A stretch of DNA of 64,000 nt from assembly GCA_017871115.1 (NCBI GenBank), contig JAFCIZ010000008.1:310001-374000 (forward strand). Direction: 5' to 3'. The position numbers and the translations under genes were made by a program. Each line of letters opens with the position of its first letter. The stretch's first letter is position 1. The notes under the pieces are model-generated. The model had not been told where the DNA came from, ran no database searches, and was given only the letters and a program-made list of their open reading frames with translations. Shown here piece by piece: positions 1 to 13,178 of the stretch. The DNA is from Cunninghamella blakesleeana. Lineage: Eukaryota > Mucoromycota > Mucoromycetes > Mucorales > Cunninghamellaceae.

Positions 1-2331
1 TCTTTAAGTGTAGGGAAGCGTTTAAAGAACTAGAAAAGAAAAAAAAAATATTAAAACTATATTTTTTACACTTTCTTTTCTAGGAACTTATATATATATA
101 TATATATATTATCCATACCTGTTTGCCTAAAAGTTGAGTTAAAATTCGAACCAATTCATCATAAACCATATTAATACATTTGACACTGGGTTCTTCTAAT
201 CTTTTAATTTGTTGTTTCACAATCACTTCAAAGGCAGTGGTAGCTACAAACAATGCAGGAGATGAACCCTATATATATAATGAATTAACAAATAGAAGAA
301 TAAATTAATAAGTGAATGGATATAGGAATATAAAATATAGAAGTACACAATATATATGAATAATCTTTAACTTACCGATGAATTATATAAAATGGTACGA
401 ATATCAGAATCTTTAATTTGTTCTAAAGGATCAATACTTTTTACGCCATTAGAATAAAGTTCATGGAAAACAAAACTAATACGAGCCCCACCAGATAATT
501 CAAAACTTGAAAGATCGTTCGAGTTACCGTCAATAATTGTTCGGAATTCCGTACAAAACTCAGTAATAATGTTCAGTATCAAACTTGCTTGATTATTATC
601 ACCTAATGGATCACCTAATTGAGCTAATTCTTGTTGATATTTCACTAAAGCACTTTGAATTTTAGCTTTGATTTCAGGAAGTGTATTACGAATGTGATGC
701 ATTAAAATCTACAGTTTTATAAATAAATAACCACAACAAAAATAAATAGGTATTGGCACCATCTTATTTTTTATTTTATTTTTTATTTCTAGATTTATAT
801 TTACCATATTTAATTTTCTTGCTAAGAATGGTGTACCGCAATACTGGGCCTTGCTTCTATAAGACGAATGATTTTCAAAGAATTCTTTTTCTGATGATAA
901 AGCATTTGTAATGGATTTCTTTGATTCAATATCACGTTGACTACGATTTACAACAGGGACATAACCTAGATACATATATAGTTATGATTATGAATAATAA
1001 TAATAATAATAAAAATTAAACATATATATAATTATTCTATTGTTTTTATTACTCTATTAATTTTTTTTACCTAAACGTAAAGGAATGACACGACCAGCCA
1101 AAATATCAATTACATCCGTTCCTTGATCCATTAAATCTACCTTTGTAAGCACACCGATTGTTCTTAAACCTTCGGGGTCTACTTCTCTTGCTAATTTTAA
1201 ACCGTCTGAATTAGCTAAATCTGAATTGGCTGCTGTTACAGCTAAAATAATGGCGTTAGGTTTGGTAATATACTTGATGATCATATCACGAATTTGCTTT
1301 TCAATATCTTTAGGTTGATCTCCAACAGGTACCTTTTATTTAAAAAATAAAAAAAAAAGCATAATATTGTAGATGTAAATAAAGGTTATTATTAATAACA
1401 TCATTATAATTATTGTTTATAAAAGCGAACCATGTAGGTGAATGCATGTGTATGTATATTTATAATTACCTTAGTAAGACCAGGTAAATCCACCAGCGTT
1501 AAAGTTAACACGTTAGGAGAAAAGATACGTAAATTAATAGGCTGAGGCGAAATACCTATATATATATATATATATTTATAAAATAATAAAGAAAAAGATA
1601 ATATTAATAAGTATTATAAAAAAATGAAATAAATAATATCTAAGATCTATTATAATATTTTGTTTACCAAGGTTCTTGCCAGTCTTAAGCTCAGTGTCTC
1701 TAATGATTTCTTCACGAATCTTATCAAAGTCATAAAACTTTTGACCAGGAAGGTGAAGAAATTCACCCCATTCGTTAGGATTTTCACCACTATCTGCCTT
1801 CTTGGCATCAGATCCATTAACTTGCTCGGCAGGTCGGTTGATAAGTTGTAATACCTACAAGTATATACATTCATTAAATAATAATAATAATAACATTATT
1901 AAAAAGAAATAACTATAAATAAATTTATAATCCGTAGTATCTCTTTTTTTTTTAATAATAATAATAATAATTTATATGCGTATATTCTATATTAATTTAC
2001 CAAAGGTCTTCTTGTAACTATCCCAGTACCTCTTGGAAGAATAGATTGACCAACGATGTTTTCCAAAACTGAACTCTTACCAGAACTTTGAGAACCAATA
2101 ACTACTATTTGAGGTAAATCGACAGGATTGTGTACTCCAACAGTAGAAAAAGCATCTTGAAGTTTATTCACTATATATAACATTTTTATCAAAGTATAAA
2201 AAATATAAAGTAATTTATAGAAAGAACGCGTTTATAAATGATGATCATATTACATTTACACAAGTAATATATAGAAAATATAAATAAAAGATTTTCTTGG
2301 ACTGACCTGTTTTAATAAGTTGAGTATCCAT
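1..2331 (-). CDS. VPS1: Vps1-type dynamin GTPase, 3' end off the window
   Basis: Dynamin-family GTPase that severs membranes; the Vps1 branch acts in vacuolar/endosomal sorting and peroxisome fission. Nine exons are joined in frame: 2331-2307, 2170-2001, 1854-1668, 1555-1470, 1332-1071, 965-805, 708-376, 268-119 and 29-1. They give about 467 residues of an expected ~700; the rest of the stalk and the GED lie left of base 1. The start ([14 protein letters not shown]) matches the Vps1 N-terminus and sits in a tiny 25-nt exon. GTPase motifs are all present: P-loop GSQSSGKSS (~res 35), switch I inside [14 protein letters not shown] (~150) and TKVD (~219). The stalk contains [15 protein letters not shown], typical of Vps1 rather than of mitochondrial Dnm1, which usually carries an extra insert. 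Nothing looks broken. Assignment to Vps1 over Dnm1 is from remembered similarity and is fairly secure. Confidence 0.93.
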
Positions 2332-2608
2332 TGTTCAAGTACAATTAAAGGTATATTCTATATGAATAATAGAAATGAGTAAAGTATAAACAGTAAGTAA
2401 AAAAGTGAAAAGTATATGGAAAGTGAAAGAAGGAATAGAAAAAAAATACTTGGCAACTTTATATTTAAAAAATCCGAACGGAATTTGAAAATTTATATTC
2501 CCTTTTTTGGTGTATATGTATATAAAAACCTTGAAACTTTTTATTTTATTTATTTTATTACTTGTATAGTTAAATAAATATTATTATTATTAATTTTAAT
2601 AATATATA

Positions 2609-3391
2609 TTATCTTAAATTAGTTTGCCAAATATCTTTTACAGAGCTAATTAAATTTCTTTCAGGTAACAAACGTTTATCTTGAACTGGTAATGCGCTAA
2701 CATAGTAAGGATAGCCTCCAAGAGAAGGATAAGCACCATAAGAGTAAGGATTATTAAACATATTACTATGAGAAGAATAAATTAAATCGATGGGATTCCC
2801 GTAATTTGTTCCATAAGGATTTTGAGTTAAAGCATTATAATAATTATTAGGATATCCATTTTGACCATAATAGCCATTCATCATCATTGACATCATCATT
2901 GGATTATACATCATACCCGGATACATCATCATTGAAGGATATGATTGTGGATAATAACTATGATTCCATAAAGATGAAGAAGGAATCATATGCGGATAAA
3001 CTGATGGTGGTATAAATGATGACGTAGGATCATTATTTGCAGCTGCTGTTATAGGTTGTGTAGTAGTAGTAGTATTAGGGTGGTATTCAGGTGATTCGGT
3101 TGTTTTTTTTCCATAGGGAGGCATCATAGTCGATGGATGACCTTGTCCTAAATATGGATTAATAAATGGAGCATCGATCCCGGCGGCTTCTCTCATTTTT
3201 TTTTTTAATGAATCAAAGAACCTTCCATGGTGAGGAGGAGGAATATTATGAATAGGTGGTGGTTCATTCATTATTGGTTCAGGAACATTATTGTTACTTA
3301 CCACCGGGGTTTGTACTGATAAAACAGGTTGTTGTGATATTTCCATATCAGTTGATATTGGTACTGTTTCACCTTTTAAAATAGTTGGCAT
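2609..3391 (-). CDS. Hypothetical M/Y/P/N-rich protein, prion-like composition
   Basis: Single-exon ORF of 260 residues with no family I recognise. The N-terminal third is proline- and threonine-rich. Around residues 55-75 there is one ordered-looking patch (RFFDSLKKKMREAAG) that could form a basic amphipathic helix. The rest is low complexity, with Met/Tyr/Pro/Asn clusters (repeated PMMM, MMYP and NGYYG-like runs) resembling prion-like or RNA-granule proteins. The C-terminus (SVKDIWQTNLR) regains normal composition. There is no signal peptide and no membrane segment. It lies 277 bp upstream of VPS1 on the same strand. Long open frame and sensible codon use through the low-complexity part make it a likely real gene. 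Function is unknown. Confidence 0.6.
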   Translation of the reverse strand: MPTILKGETVPISTDMEISQQPVLSVQTPVVSNNNVPEPIMNEPPPIHNIPPPHHGRFFDSLKKKMREAAGIDAPFINPYLGQGHPSTMMPPYGKKTTESPEYHPNTTTTTQPITAAANNDPTSSFIPPSVYPHMIPSSSLWNHSYYPQSYPSMMMYPGMMYNPMMMSMMMNGYYGQNGYPNNYYNALTQNPYGTNYGNPIDLIYSSHSNMFNNPYSYGAYPSLGGYPYYVSALPVQDKRLLPERNLISSVKDIWQTNLR

Positions 3392-3848
3392 CTATTTATT
3401 ACTATGTATTTTTTTTTTTTTTACACGAGATATGAATAAAAAAAAAGAACGGCTTCTGTTTTTTTAAAAATGAAAATAAAAAAGAGAGAAGAAGGGAGAG
3501 AGAAAGAGAGAAAAAAATAAATAAAAAGTGAGAAATAAATAAAAAGAAAAATGAAATAGGAAAATCATTCAAAATAAAAAATATTTAATTGATTGGTTTA
3601 AAAAAGTAAACAATAACTATTGCATGAAAACATCACGGGAATTGCTCTTTCTTTCGTTATATTGGTATTCCGGCTTTTTTTAAAAATTAAAAAGGGTAAT
3701 GTAATATTAAGTAATGATCACTGCGTATTTTTTAAAAAAATCATCATATTATAAAAAATCACTTTTATTTTATTACTACATAAGGGTTAATTTATTATTT
3801 ATATTTGGTTATTATATACCAATATATACCAATATGTACCAATATGTA

Positions 3849-3891
<43 letters not shown>

Positions 3892-4115
3892 TAAAAGCAA
3901 AAAGAAAATAGGTATATAAATGTAATATGAAAGTGAGTGAAGCCTAAAGGATTTCTTTATATATCACATGGATTTTATTTTTTAAAAAAAAAGTTTAAAT
4001 GCCGATAATTTTTTCCCCAAATGGTGGAGCCAATTTTTTTCTTTCTTTCCCTTTTCATTTTTTTACTTGTATTTAATATATATATATATTTATATAAATA
4101 TAATATTATCACAAT
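3392..4115. other. Divergent intergenic region
   Basis: About 720 bp between the 5' ends of the orphan gene (minus) and the acyltransferase (plus), so it should hold both promoters. It contains purine-rich tracts near 3480-3560 and an (AT)n microsatellite at about 3852-3884. A short plus ORF over the microsatellite encodes only Tyr/Ile repeats and is not a gene. Confidence 0.7.
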
Positions 4116-5417
4116 ATGCCTTTTGGAATAGGTCATGAAATTGTTTGTTCAATTTCAAGACTTTCTTTATGGTCCTTTTTTACAGATATAAAGTTGGAAA
4201 ATGCTCATTTAGTACCTACTGATATACCTCTGATTGTGTAAATAAAAAAATAATAAATAAAAAATATAACCTTAAAAAATAAATAGAATGAAATAAAATG
4301 AGTATAAACTATCTACTCATAACATATATATATATATAAATATTGTATATATTATAGTGCTGCCACACATCACAATATGATATGTGATCCTGCTGTCTTA
4401 TCCGTTACGTTTCCCGGTCAACGACGATTACATTATTGGGCAAAGAATACCATGTTTAAAAACCCTCATGCTAAAAAGTTTTTGGAGAACTGTGGAGTAG
4501 TCCCTGTTGATAGAACAACCAAAAACAATGCTATATTATATTCTTCTACCTTTGAAGTATTACGTTTAGGCGAAGCAGTGGCTGTTTTTCCTGAAGGTAC
4601 TAGTCACACTCTTCCTCGTTTAGGTCTTTTTAAGGATGGTGCTAGTTTTGTAAGTTAATAGTAAATATAATTTATATGAAAAAGGGATGGTGATGAAGAT
4701 AAGGGTCGGTTTCATAATATGATAGGGATGAATAGTTTTAAATAAAAAAATATGTTAAATTAATATATTATTATTAAATAGGCTGCTTTAGAATATGCCA
4801 ACTTAATAAAACATGACCCTCATCCTAACCCTGATGGTTCTTTACCAAAACAAGCAGCTGTAATCCCTGTTGGTATTGTTTACCCTGAAAAATCAAAATA
4901 TCGTAGTATGGTGATTGTTAGGTAAATACTATATATAATAAGAATAAATAAATATAGAGAAAGGAAATAAAAAAGAAAACATATATATATATATGTATAT
5001 ATGTATATTAATTATAGTGATCATCGTAATAATGAAATGAATCTCTTTCTCTTTTCTATATTTATATTTTATTTTATAGATATGGAGAACCCATTTATGT
5101 TGAAAAATATATGAGTACGTTCGAAGAAAATCCAAAAAATGCTGCTAAGCAATTAACCAAAGATATTGAACAAGCGATTGAAAAGTTAACAGTAAATGCT
5201 CCAAATTGGGAAATTCGTGATTCGGCAGACATGGCTAGACATTTATTATTCCCTGGCGAAAATGGTTTAATGAAGGATTATGTTCCTGTCACCCAAAGGT
5301 AAAAAAATTAATAGAAATACAAAACAACATAGAATTATTATATATATATATATATAAAGGATCTAAAGAGATGATGGTATTTATTTTTGTATTTGTATTT
5401 TTGAACTTTTATTTATT

Positions 5418-5454
<37 letters not shown>

Positions 5455-6207
5455 CATAGTTTGATTGATAGTTTTACTGAGCTTGGAGAAAAAGATCCCG
5501 AAGTTGCCACCTTAAAAGATAGTCTTCTTGTGTATAAATTGGAATTAGAAGAACTTGGATTGAGCGATTCACACATCGCCAATTACAATGAAAAAAATAT
5601 TACTGCGGCTTCTACCACCATTGAATTATTACGCCGTACTTTATTATCTTTAATTGATTTACCATTATTCTTACCTGGATTAATTGGCCATCTTCCTTTA
5701 TATATAGCTGGTTATTATGCTGGGAAATTTGAAATTTATGAAGAAGTAAAAGCACAAAATAAAATCTTTTTAGGATTAGCCTTACTTCCAGTGATTTATA
5801 TTACTGTCTTTATTTGGGCATGGTATTTCATGTTTGGTACCTCCTTTTTTGGATTCTTCGTTAATGTGGCCACTTTATTTATTTTCGTTTGGTACCATAC
5901 TGTCTCTATTGATGAACGATATGAAAACTTTAAAGATTTAGCAGGTCGATGGCTTTTATTTGATGCAGTGGTTCTTGGTAGAGGGATGTGGCGCAGAAAG
6001 GATCGTATTTTACAATTGAAAAAATTAAGACAAGAAAATTTGGCGGCTGTAAGAAGAATGATCAAGACTCACAAATCGGATAATAACGAAATCCACCAAG
6101 TTTGGTTGGCCATTCGGAAAAGAGTACAAGATATTGGAGATCCTGCTAAACTTCGTGGAAGAAAAAGATTAAGAGCAAAACAATATGAATGGTCTTTTGA
6201 AGGATAA
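4116..6207 (+). CDS. Glycerol-3-phosphate/DHAP acyltransferase-like (SCT1/GPT2-like, PlsC domain)
   Basis: Predicted ER membrane acyltransferase for the first acylation step of glycerolipid synthesis. Five exons: 4116-4237, 4358-4649, 4782-4921, 5080-5298 and 5460-6207, 506 residues. PlsC motifs are in order: HX4D in THHNMICDP (~res 45-52), VPVDR (~90), FPEGTSH (~118) and a later AAVIPVGIVYP. The C-terminal half carries the block LIDLPLFLPGLIGHLPLY followed by two hydrophobic segments around 5771-5910, then a basic tail, as in fungal Gpt2/Sct1 and relatives. It is clearly shorter than yeast Gpt2 (~740 residues), lacking the long insert between motifs I and II and the extended tail. The short N-terminus before the HX4D motif leaves no room for an upstream TM pair; a missed 5' exon cannot be excluded. 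An alternative is a lysophospholipid acyltransferase of the same superfamily. Confidence 0.82.
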
Positions 6208-7085
6208 GTAATTTCTTATTCTTTTTCATTTTCTTTTTTTTGAATTATAGCATTTATTAAATAAACAATAATAAAAGAAAATGGGATGTATTTTATATAC
6301 TTATATAGATGTTTTTTTTTATTTTATATTGATCTATGGTTTATTCTATTTTTAACCGCAATATTTATTAAAACCAGTTTTATTTTTTAATTTCATTTTT
6401 TTAAAAAGGATTATTAATAAAGGTATAATATTTGATGATAAGCTATTTAACAATATGGTATCGATTATATTAAAGGATTCTATTTTTATTGAGCGAGTTA
6501 TGATATGAAGGCTATTTTAACGCAAAATGATAACGATTATTAATTAATAATGGAATAAGTACAGTTCAAATCATCAAAACAGATCTTTTAATTTTTGTTT
6601 AAAAATTGTGATGAAATTAATTATTAAGGTCGTATTAATAATTGCTTTGACAATATTAAGAATGAATTAAAAATGACTATTAAGTTTAATAAAAAAGATC
6701 TGTAGAATTTGAAAATGAATCCAAATCTAATATCAAGAAAACTATAGAAAACATTAATATTTGTTGTCAATTTCTCATTAATAGAAATAATGGTCCTAAC
6801 TTGATGGTCATTTTAAAACTATTGGAAATATGGTATCGCTTCTTGTTTCACATCCTTTAAGTATGGTATTTAGAAATATTCACTATATATATATGAATTC
6901 TAATTAATAATAGTAAAACTGTCGCAGTAGAACGTATGATCGATTTTTTTTTCAAACAAGCATAAATTTTTATTTGGGAAAAAAATTAATGGGATAATTG
7001 CTGCGGAGATTGATTTTAAAATTTAAATTTGAAGGTGGAATCGACAAAGAGACAATTTTCCTCCCTTTTTTTTTATCGTCTAAAA
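6208..7085. other. Intergenic, no gene seen
   Basis: About 880 bp of AT-rich sequence between two plus-strand genes, with stops in all frames. The last ~100 bp should hold the eS27 promoter. A pyrimidine run (about 7058-7076) precedes the start codon, reminiscent of pyrimidine-rich ribosomal-protein gene starts. I see nothing else. Confidence 0.6.
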
Positions 7086-7907
7086 ATGACTGTAAGTATA
7101 AAGATTTAATCATGTCAATTATTTAGATAAGATGAAAGGATGCTTATATAAAAGAAAGATACATGAAATGTAACAATATACAGTATTTGTCAACTTGGAT
7201 GGATGGATGGATGGATGAATAATAGTTTAATTTAAACAGATGGATGAACGGATTTTTTATTTTTTTTTACTTTTATTTTATAATCACTTTATTATTAATT
7301 GGATATATATGTATATATAAATAAAGACACCAATAATATGTTTGAATATAACAATACAATTCACCTTTTTATACCTTTCAATAATCTTTCCTATCATCAA
7401 TAATAATAAAATAGTTGATTAAAACGAAATATAAAGAATAAAAATAAATTTTTATTAATTATTATACATGTATTTGCTTTTTTTATACATCTTTTTAGTT
7501 GGCTGTCGATCTTCTTCACCCCACTGTTGAACATGAAAAGCGCTCTCACAAGCTCAAGCGTCTTGTGCAATCTCCTAACTCATACTTCATGGACGTCAAG
7601 TGCCCTGGTAAGAATACAAAAATATATAAATAAAAAACATAGCAAAAAGAATAGAATACATATATTATGTTTTACAACATAAAAAATAAAGTGAAGGATG
7701 ATTTTTCGTTTACTAATGTACTCTATTACTATTTTATTTAATATTCAAATCATATCAATAAAAATAGGTTGTTTAAACATCAGCACTGTCTTCAGCCACG
7801 CTCAAACTGTCGTTTTGTGCTCCTCCTGTGGTACCGTTTTATGCCAACCCACTGGTGGTCGTGCTAGATTAACCGAAGGTTGTTCTTTCCGTAAGAAAGC
7901 CAACTAA
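7086..7907 (+). CDS. RPS27: 40S ribosomal protein eS27
   Basis: Small-subunit ribosomal protein with a C4 zinc finger, cytosolic. Three exons: 7086-7091 (only ATGACT), 7499-7607 and 7768-7907, 84 residues, the normal family length. The sequence is near-textbook: [16 protein letters not shown], then [12 protein letters not shown] and [17 protein letters not shown]. Zinc ligands are CPGC (~37/40) and CSSC (~56/59). The first exon encodes just Met-Thr and is followed by a 407-bp intron, the longest 5' intron among the genes here. That layout is common for highly expressed ribosomal-protein genes and may carry regulatory or snoRNA content, although no snoRNA box pair was recognised. A GGAT tetranucleotide repeat sits inside this intron. 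Confidence 0.97.
7197..7217. repeat. (GGAT)n microsatellite
   Basis: About five tandem GGAT units inside intron 1 of the eS27 gene. A similar short GGAT tract occurs near 58800-58835. No function is implied. Confidence 0.85.
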
Positions 7908-8272
7908 AAAAACTATTTCATCCCACAAAAATTTTCTTTGTTGCTTCTTTTTTTTATTAAAAAAGATTAAAAATAAAAAATGGATTAATATATGGGGGTA
8001 TTATGATATTACTATTATCTTGTAAATTAGATATATTTATACATATGTTTTTTCTATCATTATTATTATCTTTTTTTTAATGGTGATTTCTTTTTACTTT
8101 CATATATATATATTTTTATTAAATAAAAAAATCAAAACCGACAGTCTTTTAAAAAATTCCTCGCATATAATTTTTTTATATGTTTTTAAAATCCAGACTT
8201 TTTAATTTTTACTTTTTCTTTTCCTTTCAATTGTTTTCCTTGTTATACTTTTTTTTCTTGTAAGAATAAAAG
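7908..8272. other. Intergenic between eS27 and PIG-U genes
   Basis: About 365 bp, very AT-rich, holding the eS27 3' end and the PIG-U gene promoter. Pyrimidine-rich just before the start at 8273. No coding potential seen. Confidence 0.6.
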
Positions 8273-10450
8273 ATGACTCAACCACAATGTCTATCAAAAA
8301 AAATATCCTACAACACCTTATTATTATATACGGCAGCTATTAGTATACGATTAATAATGTTCAGTTTGCCAGCTGTTTCCAATACTTTATTACAACGTGT
8401 CGAACTTTCAACGCCAGTTACCAGTTTTAAACGATGTAAAGTGAATGAATTTGTATTTGTAGATATACTTTTAAATGTATATATCACTATGAATAAATAA
8501 TTTTTATTATACTATTCTTTTCAATATCATATGTTTATTTCTTTACTCTTAAATAACTTTTTTTTTTTATCAATATTATCATCCCTCAACAATAATCTTA
8601 ATAGTAACTGAAGGTGTTTTTCTTTATCAAAGTCAAGTTCCACCTTATGATGGAGGGGTATTCCATCAGGTAAATATATAATAATAAGTGATATATATAA
8701 TATAATAGAAACGAAACATTATGATTCATTATTAATTTACTGTTATGATTATAACTATTAATTGTTATTTTTTTTTATTTCTAGTCACCCTTACTTCTTA
8801 TTATATTTTCCTTTTTATTTCAACTACCAGAAATATTTATCTTTTTCATATACAGCTTTTTAGATATCATCATTGCTCATTCTTTACAAACTATTACAAA
8901 AATGAAAAGAGAACGCGAAAAATCTATGCCAACCTTAGCCATTGAAAAAAAGCTATCATTGATTCATCCAACTTTAATATCAGCCCTTTATTTATTTAAT
9001 CCATTCACTATTTTATCGTGTATATCAAGATCGACCATTATTTTTAGTAATCTCAGCATTATCATGGCATTATTCTGGTCTTTATTAGGTATTCATACAA
9101 ACCATCAATCATTACATATAAATATATATATATATGTAAATAATAAAAGTAATAATAAAAGAAGATATTAGAGTCGATTATATTGACAAATAATATTTTA
9201 TTTCATATACTTACATAAATAGAAAATGGACCCTTTGCAATGATCTGGATAGCTCTAGCTACTTATCTTAGTGTTTATCCTGCTATGTTGGTACCCGCAT
9301 TATATTTATTACTTCCAAGTCATAAAAAAGTAAACTACAGTAATAAATTACGCATCAAAAAGAAAAAAAAAGTAACTTTATATCATATTATATACTTGGA
9401 GAACATTAATTCTATTTTTTATTTATAATATAGAAACAAGCCATTTTTGTATATTTTGGATCTTTGACATTTTTATTAGGGTTATCTAGAGCAGTGATTG
9501 GGAATTGGGATTTTTTGAAAGCAACTTATGGTGTCACGTAAGAATACAATATATATATATATATATATAATAGCAAATAAACAAATAAATTATTAAAAAT
9601 TATTCTTCCTATATTTAAATTACTTTTATTTTTATTTTATTTTATTTTATATTATTTTTAGATTACTTTTACCCGATTTAACACCAAATATTGGTATGTT
9701 TTGGTATTTCTTCATTGAAATATTTGATCAGTTCCGGTCCTTTTTTTTAATGGTATTTCAATTTCACACTTTTATATTTATGGCACCATTATGCATTCGA
9801 TTCAGGTATATTATTTATAAATAGCTTTATAAATTTAAATAATATTTAAATATAAATACTAATTTATATATATATGTATATATAATTCATATACCTTTTT
9901 TTCCTCTTCTTTTTTTTTTTTTTTTAAAAAAAATAAATAAAAATAAAAAAAAAAAATAGACAACAGCCTGTATTTATTATTACGATTCTTTGTGGAATCA
10001 TTGCAGTATTTAAAAGCTATCCTTCCATTGGTGATGCCGTCTTGTATTTGTCCCTTGTTCCAGTTCACGATGAGTTATTCAAATGTAAGAATGAAATAAA
10101 ATAAAAAAAGTATAAAGAATATATTTTATATTATAAAATGGTCATACTATTCATCATTGAAAGATTAATTTTATCATTTTATTTTTATTTTTATTTTTTA
10201 ACTATATTAAGATTGTCGCTATGGATTTTTAGTTGCAAACTTATTCCTTTATTCCTCTGTATTAGCACCTATTTTTTGGCACTTATGGATTTATGCTGGA
10301 AGTGGTAATGCTAATTTTTTTTATGCTATTACTCTTGTTTACAATCTTGGCCAAGTTTTATTATTAATTGATCTCGTTTATTCCATGTTAAGAAGAGAAT
10401 TTGACATTGCTCATCCTGAAGCAATTGGAAAACAAGTGGTTCATGAATAA
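8273..10450 (+). CDS. GAB1: GPI transamidase subunit PIG-U / Gab1
   Basis: Polytopic ER membrane subunit of the GPI-transamidase complex, which attaches GPI anchors to proteins. Eight exons: 8273-8435, 8605-8669, 8785-9088, 9223-9329, 9434-9537, 9662-9805, 9960-10084 and 10212-10450, 416 residues, close to the usual ~400-435. Diagnostic family blocks are present: TPVTSFKRLTEG, PPYDGGVFHQ, LFNPFTILSC, NGPFAMIWIALATYLSVYP and DLTPNIGMFWYFF, followed by several hydrophobic helices. The loop KMKREREKSMP (~res 110-120) sits where the family has its cytosolic loop. All splice phases close and the C-terminal stop follows the last hydrophobic region. Nothing is missing. The next gene (PRE5) is functionally unrelated. 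Confidence 0.93.
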
Positions 10451-11108
10451 ATTAAAATTAAAAATTAAAATTTAGAATAATAACAGTTATTTAAGATGAA
10501 AAACAAATAAAAAAAGTACAAGTTTATGCAATTATATTATAGTGATGTTATGTAGTCATATTATAATCAAAAAATAAATAATTATTTGAAAGTACATGAC
10601 TCTCTTTTTTTTACGACATTCGTATATATCATAGAAAAGGAATTGAAAGTATTATATAAACGTTTTTTAAATTAAGATTAATAGGACGATTTACCTAAAA
10701 TAAATTGATAAAATTAAAATAATTTTTTTTTTTTGAATTATCACTATACGAAACGAACAATTATTAATAGGAAAAAAAATTCATTTTATATTAACTCATT
10801 AGGTATTATTATCTTCTCATATTATAATTTATTATATCAGTGTATATTAATTGAACTATCTATAAATTTCTTAATTCATAAAATGGATTGATATAAATGA
10901 TTTTTTTCTACAAATGTATACTTTGTTGATCAGACTTGACAAAAGAAAATGGTAGTGCGCAAAAAAAAAAAATCGGAATTTTAAAAAATTAAAAAATAAA
11001 ATAAAAAGGCACACGCAACTTATGTACGCGCAATATTTTTTTCTCTCTTCTCTTTTAATTTTTTTAGCATTCTACTTGTTCTTTTTATAAAACTAACTAT
11101 ACTTTAAA
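10451..11108. other. Intergenic, no gene seen
   Basis: About 660 bp, AT-rich with A and T runs (e.g. around 10717-10735 and 10962-10972) and stops in all frames. Expected to contain the PRE5 promoter in its right part. Confidence 0.6.
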
Positions 11109-12659
11109 ATGGTATTTTGATAATAATCTTAACATAAATATATTAATAAATAAATGCTTTTATTTTATTTATATTAATTAATATATATATATTATTATTA
11201 TTAATATTATTTTCATTGTTGTTATTTTAAACCATTGAATAATAGTTTAGAAATCAATATGATAACGATGTCAGTACTTGGTCTCCACAAGGGCGAATTC
11301 ATCAAGTAGAATATGCTGTGGAAGCTGTTAAGCAAGGATCAGCAGCTATTGGTTTAAGGAGTAATGAATACGTTGTATTATTAGCACTTAAGGTATTTAT
11401 TAAAAAAAATATTTATTATTATTGTTTTTATTATTATATTACAACACGTTATATTTATATTTATATACAACATACTTATAAATAAAATATATCATTCTTA
11501 CTTTTATTCGCTAGCGTTCTCATGGTGATTTAGCTTCTTACCAAGAAAAACTTATTAAGATTGACGATCATATGGGTATTGGAATTGCTGGTTTAACTTC
11601 AGACGCTCGTGTATTAAGGTAAATAAATCGAAACACATCTATACTATTTATATTAAAAAATAGAATGATTTATTTACGTATATTTTAATTTTTTATTTTA
11701 TTTTTATTTATCGATATGAATATATAAATACATATTATTATTTAATAGTAATTTTATGCGTACTGAAGCTATGAGATCAAAAATGTTATATGACAGACCT
11801 CTACCTGTACAACGTATTGTTGCTGCTATTGGTGATAGTGAGTATTGAGTGACATATATACATTTTTTTTTAAAAAAAAAGAAACGTGTTTGAATATATA
11901 AATGTGAATATACTTATATGTATCTTTATTTTTATTTTTTATTTAATATGATATAATAAATAGAGGCGCAAGTAAACACTCAACAATATGGTCGTAGACC
12001 TTATGGTGTAGGTCTTTTAGTTGGTGGTTATGATGTAAGTGAATAATAGTAAACTTAAATAAAAATAATAATAGTCATAATAATAAAACATGGAGTAGCA
12101 AGTTTATAGATATTGAATTTGGACTTTTTTAATTTTATTTTGTTTATGAATATAGGAAACTGGACCTCACTTATTCGAATGCTCTCCATCTGGTACTATT
12201 TATGAATATCATGCCATGTCCATTGGTGCTCGATCCCAATCAGCAAAAACTTATTTGGAAAATAATTATGAATCTTTTGCAGATGGTAATATATATAAGA
12301 GAAAGAAAAAAAAAAGGTTTAATATACATATATATGTATATCATTTTTTTTATTTACCATTTTGTTTATTATTTTTATTAGCTTCATTGGAAGAACTTGT
12401 ACGTCATGGTCTTTTGGCTCTTCGTGATACATTACAACAAGACAAAGAATTGAATGTTCAAAACACATCATTGGGCATTGTCGGAAAAGATAAATCTTTT
12501 GTAACTGTTGATGGTGAAGCATTACAAAAGTATATTGATTTATTAGGTGATGAAGTAGGTAGAACTCGTCGTGGAGGCAATGCCGCTACTGCTGCTACAA
12601 CAACTCAAGAACCTTCATCTTCTACTGATGGTGTAGAAGCTATGGATACCGATAATTAA
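11109..12659 (+). CDS. PRE5: 20S proteasome subunit alpha type 1 (alpha6)
   Basis: Structural alpha-ring subunit of the 20S proteasome. Seven exons: 11109-11111 (ATG only), 11246-11392, 11515-11618, 11749-11837, 11964-12034, 12156-12285 and 12382-12659, 273 residues. The N-terminus [19 protein letters not shown] is the PSMA1/Pre5 signature, including the alpha-ring gate motif followed by [19 protein letters not shown]. Later blocks [27 protein letters not shown] and GIVGKDKSF also match. The C-terminal ~30 residues are Ala/Thr/Ser-rich and acidic (ending EAMDTDN), variable in the family. The start codon alone forms exon 1; the next exon begins exactly with TTT for Phe2. Assignment to the alpha6 paralogue rather than another alpha subunit is firm from the N-terminus. 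Confidence 0.96.
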
Positions 12660-12896
12660 TTATTTTGATATAATAAATACAAAGGAAACTATAATAAAGA
12701 GAGAAAAAAATTGTATAAAATATATATTTTTAATGAATATAATTAAACCAATATATATAATATAAATAAACTATTTATATTATACAACGAGATGACATAT
12801 TAGTTTTTCACATTGTAATATACATATATATATATGCATATTGTAATACTGTAATTTGTAATAGTAATAATAATAATAAATCAGCAAAACTATATA

Positions 12897-12930
<34 letters not shown>

Positions 12931-13178
12931 GCTATTTTTTACTATTTTATATCATTGATCATACTACAACAAAGTTTACTATTGACAAGATATCACCTCC
13001 ATTATATTATGCATAAGATATAATGAAACCAAAAAAATAATACTTTTGAATCCCGATGAAATAACGTCACGATCCTCAATAAGGAAAAAAAACATTTTTT
13101 CTCATTTCCTCTTATTTTTTCCACTCCTTTCTCTCCATTTTTTTTTACTACAAAATAAATATTTAATTATATAATAAA
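12660..13178. other. Intergenic with dinucleotide repeats
   Basis: About 520 bp with (TA)n/(AT)n tracts at about 12899-12926 and other AT dinucleotide runs. Contains the PAM18 promoter at its right end. No gene seen. Confidence 0.6.
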
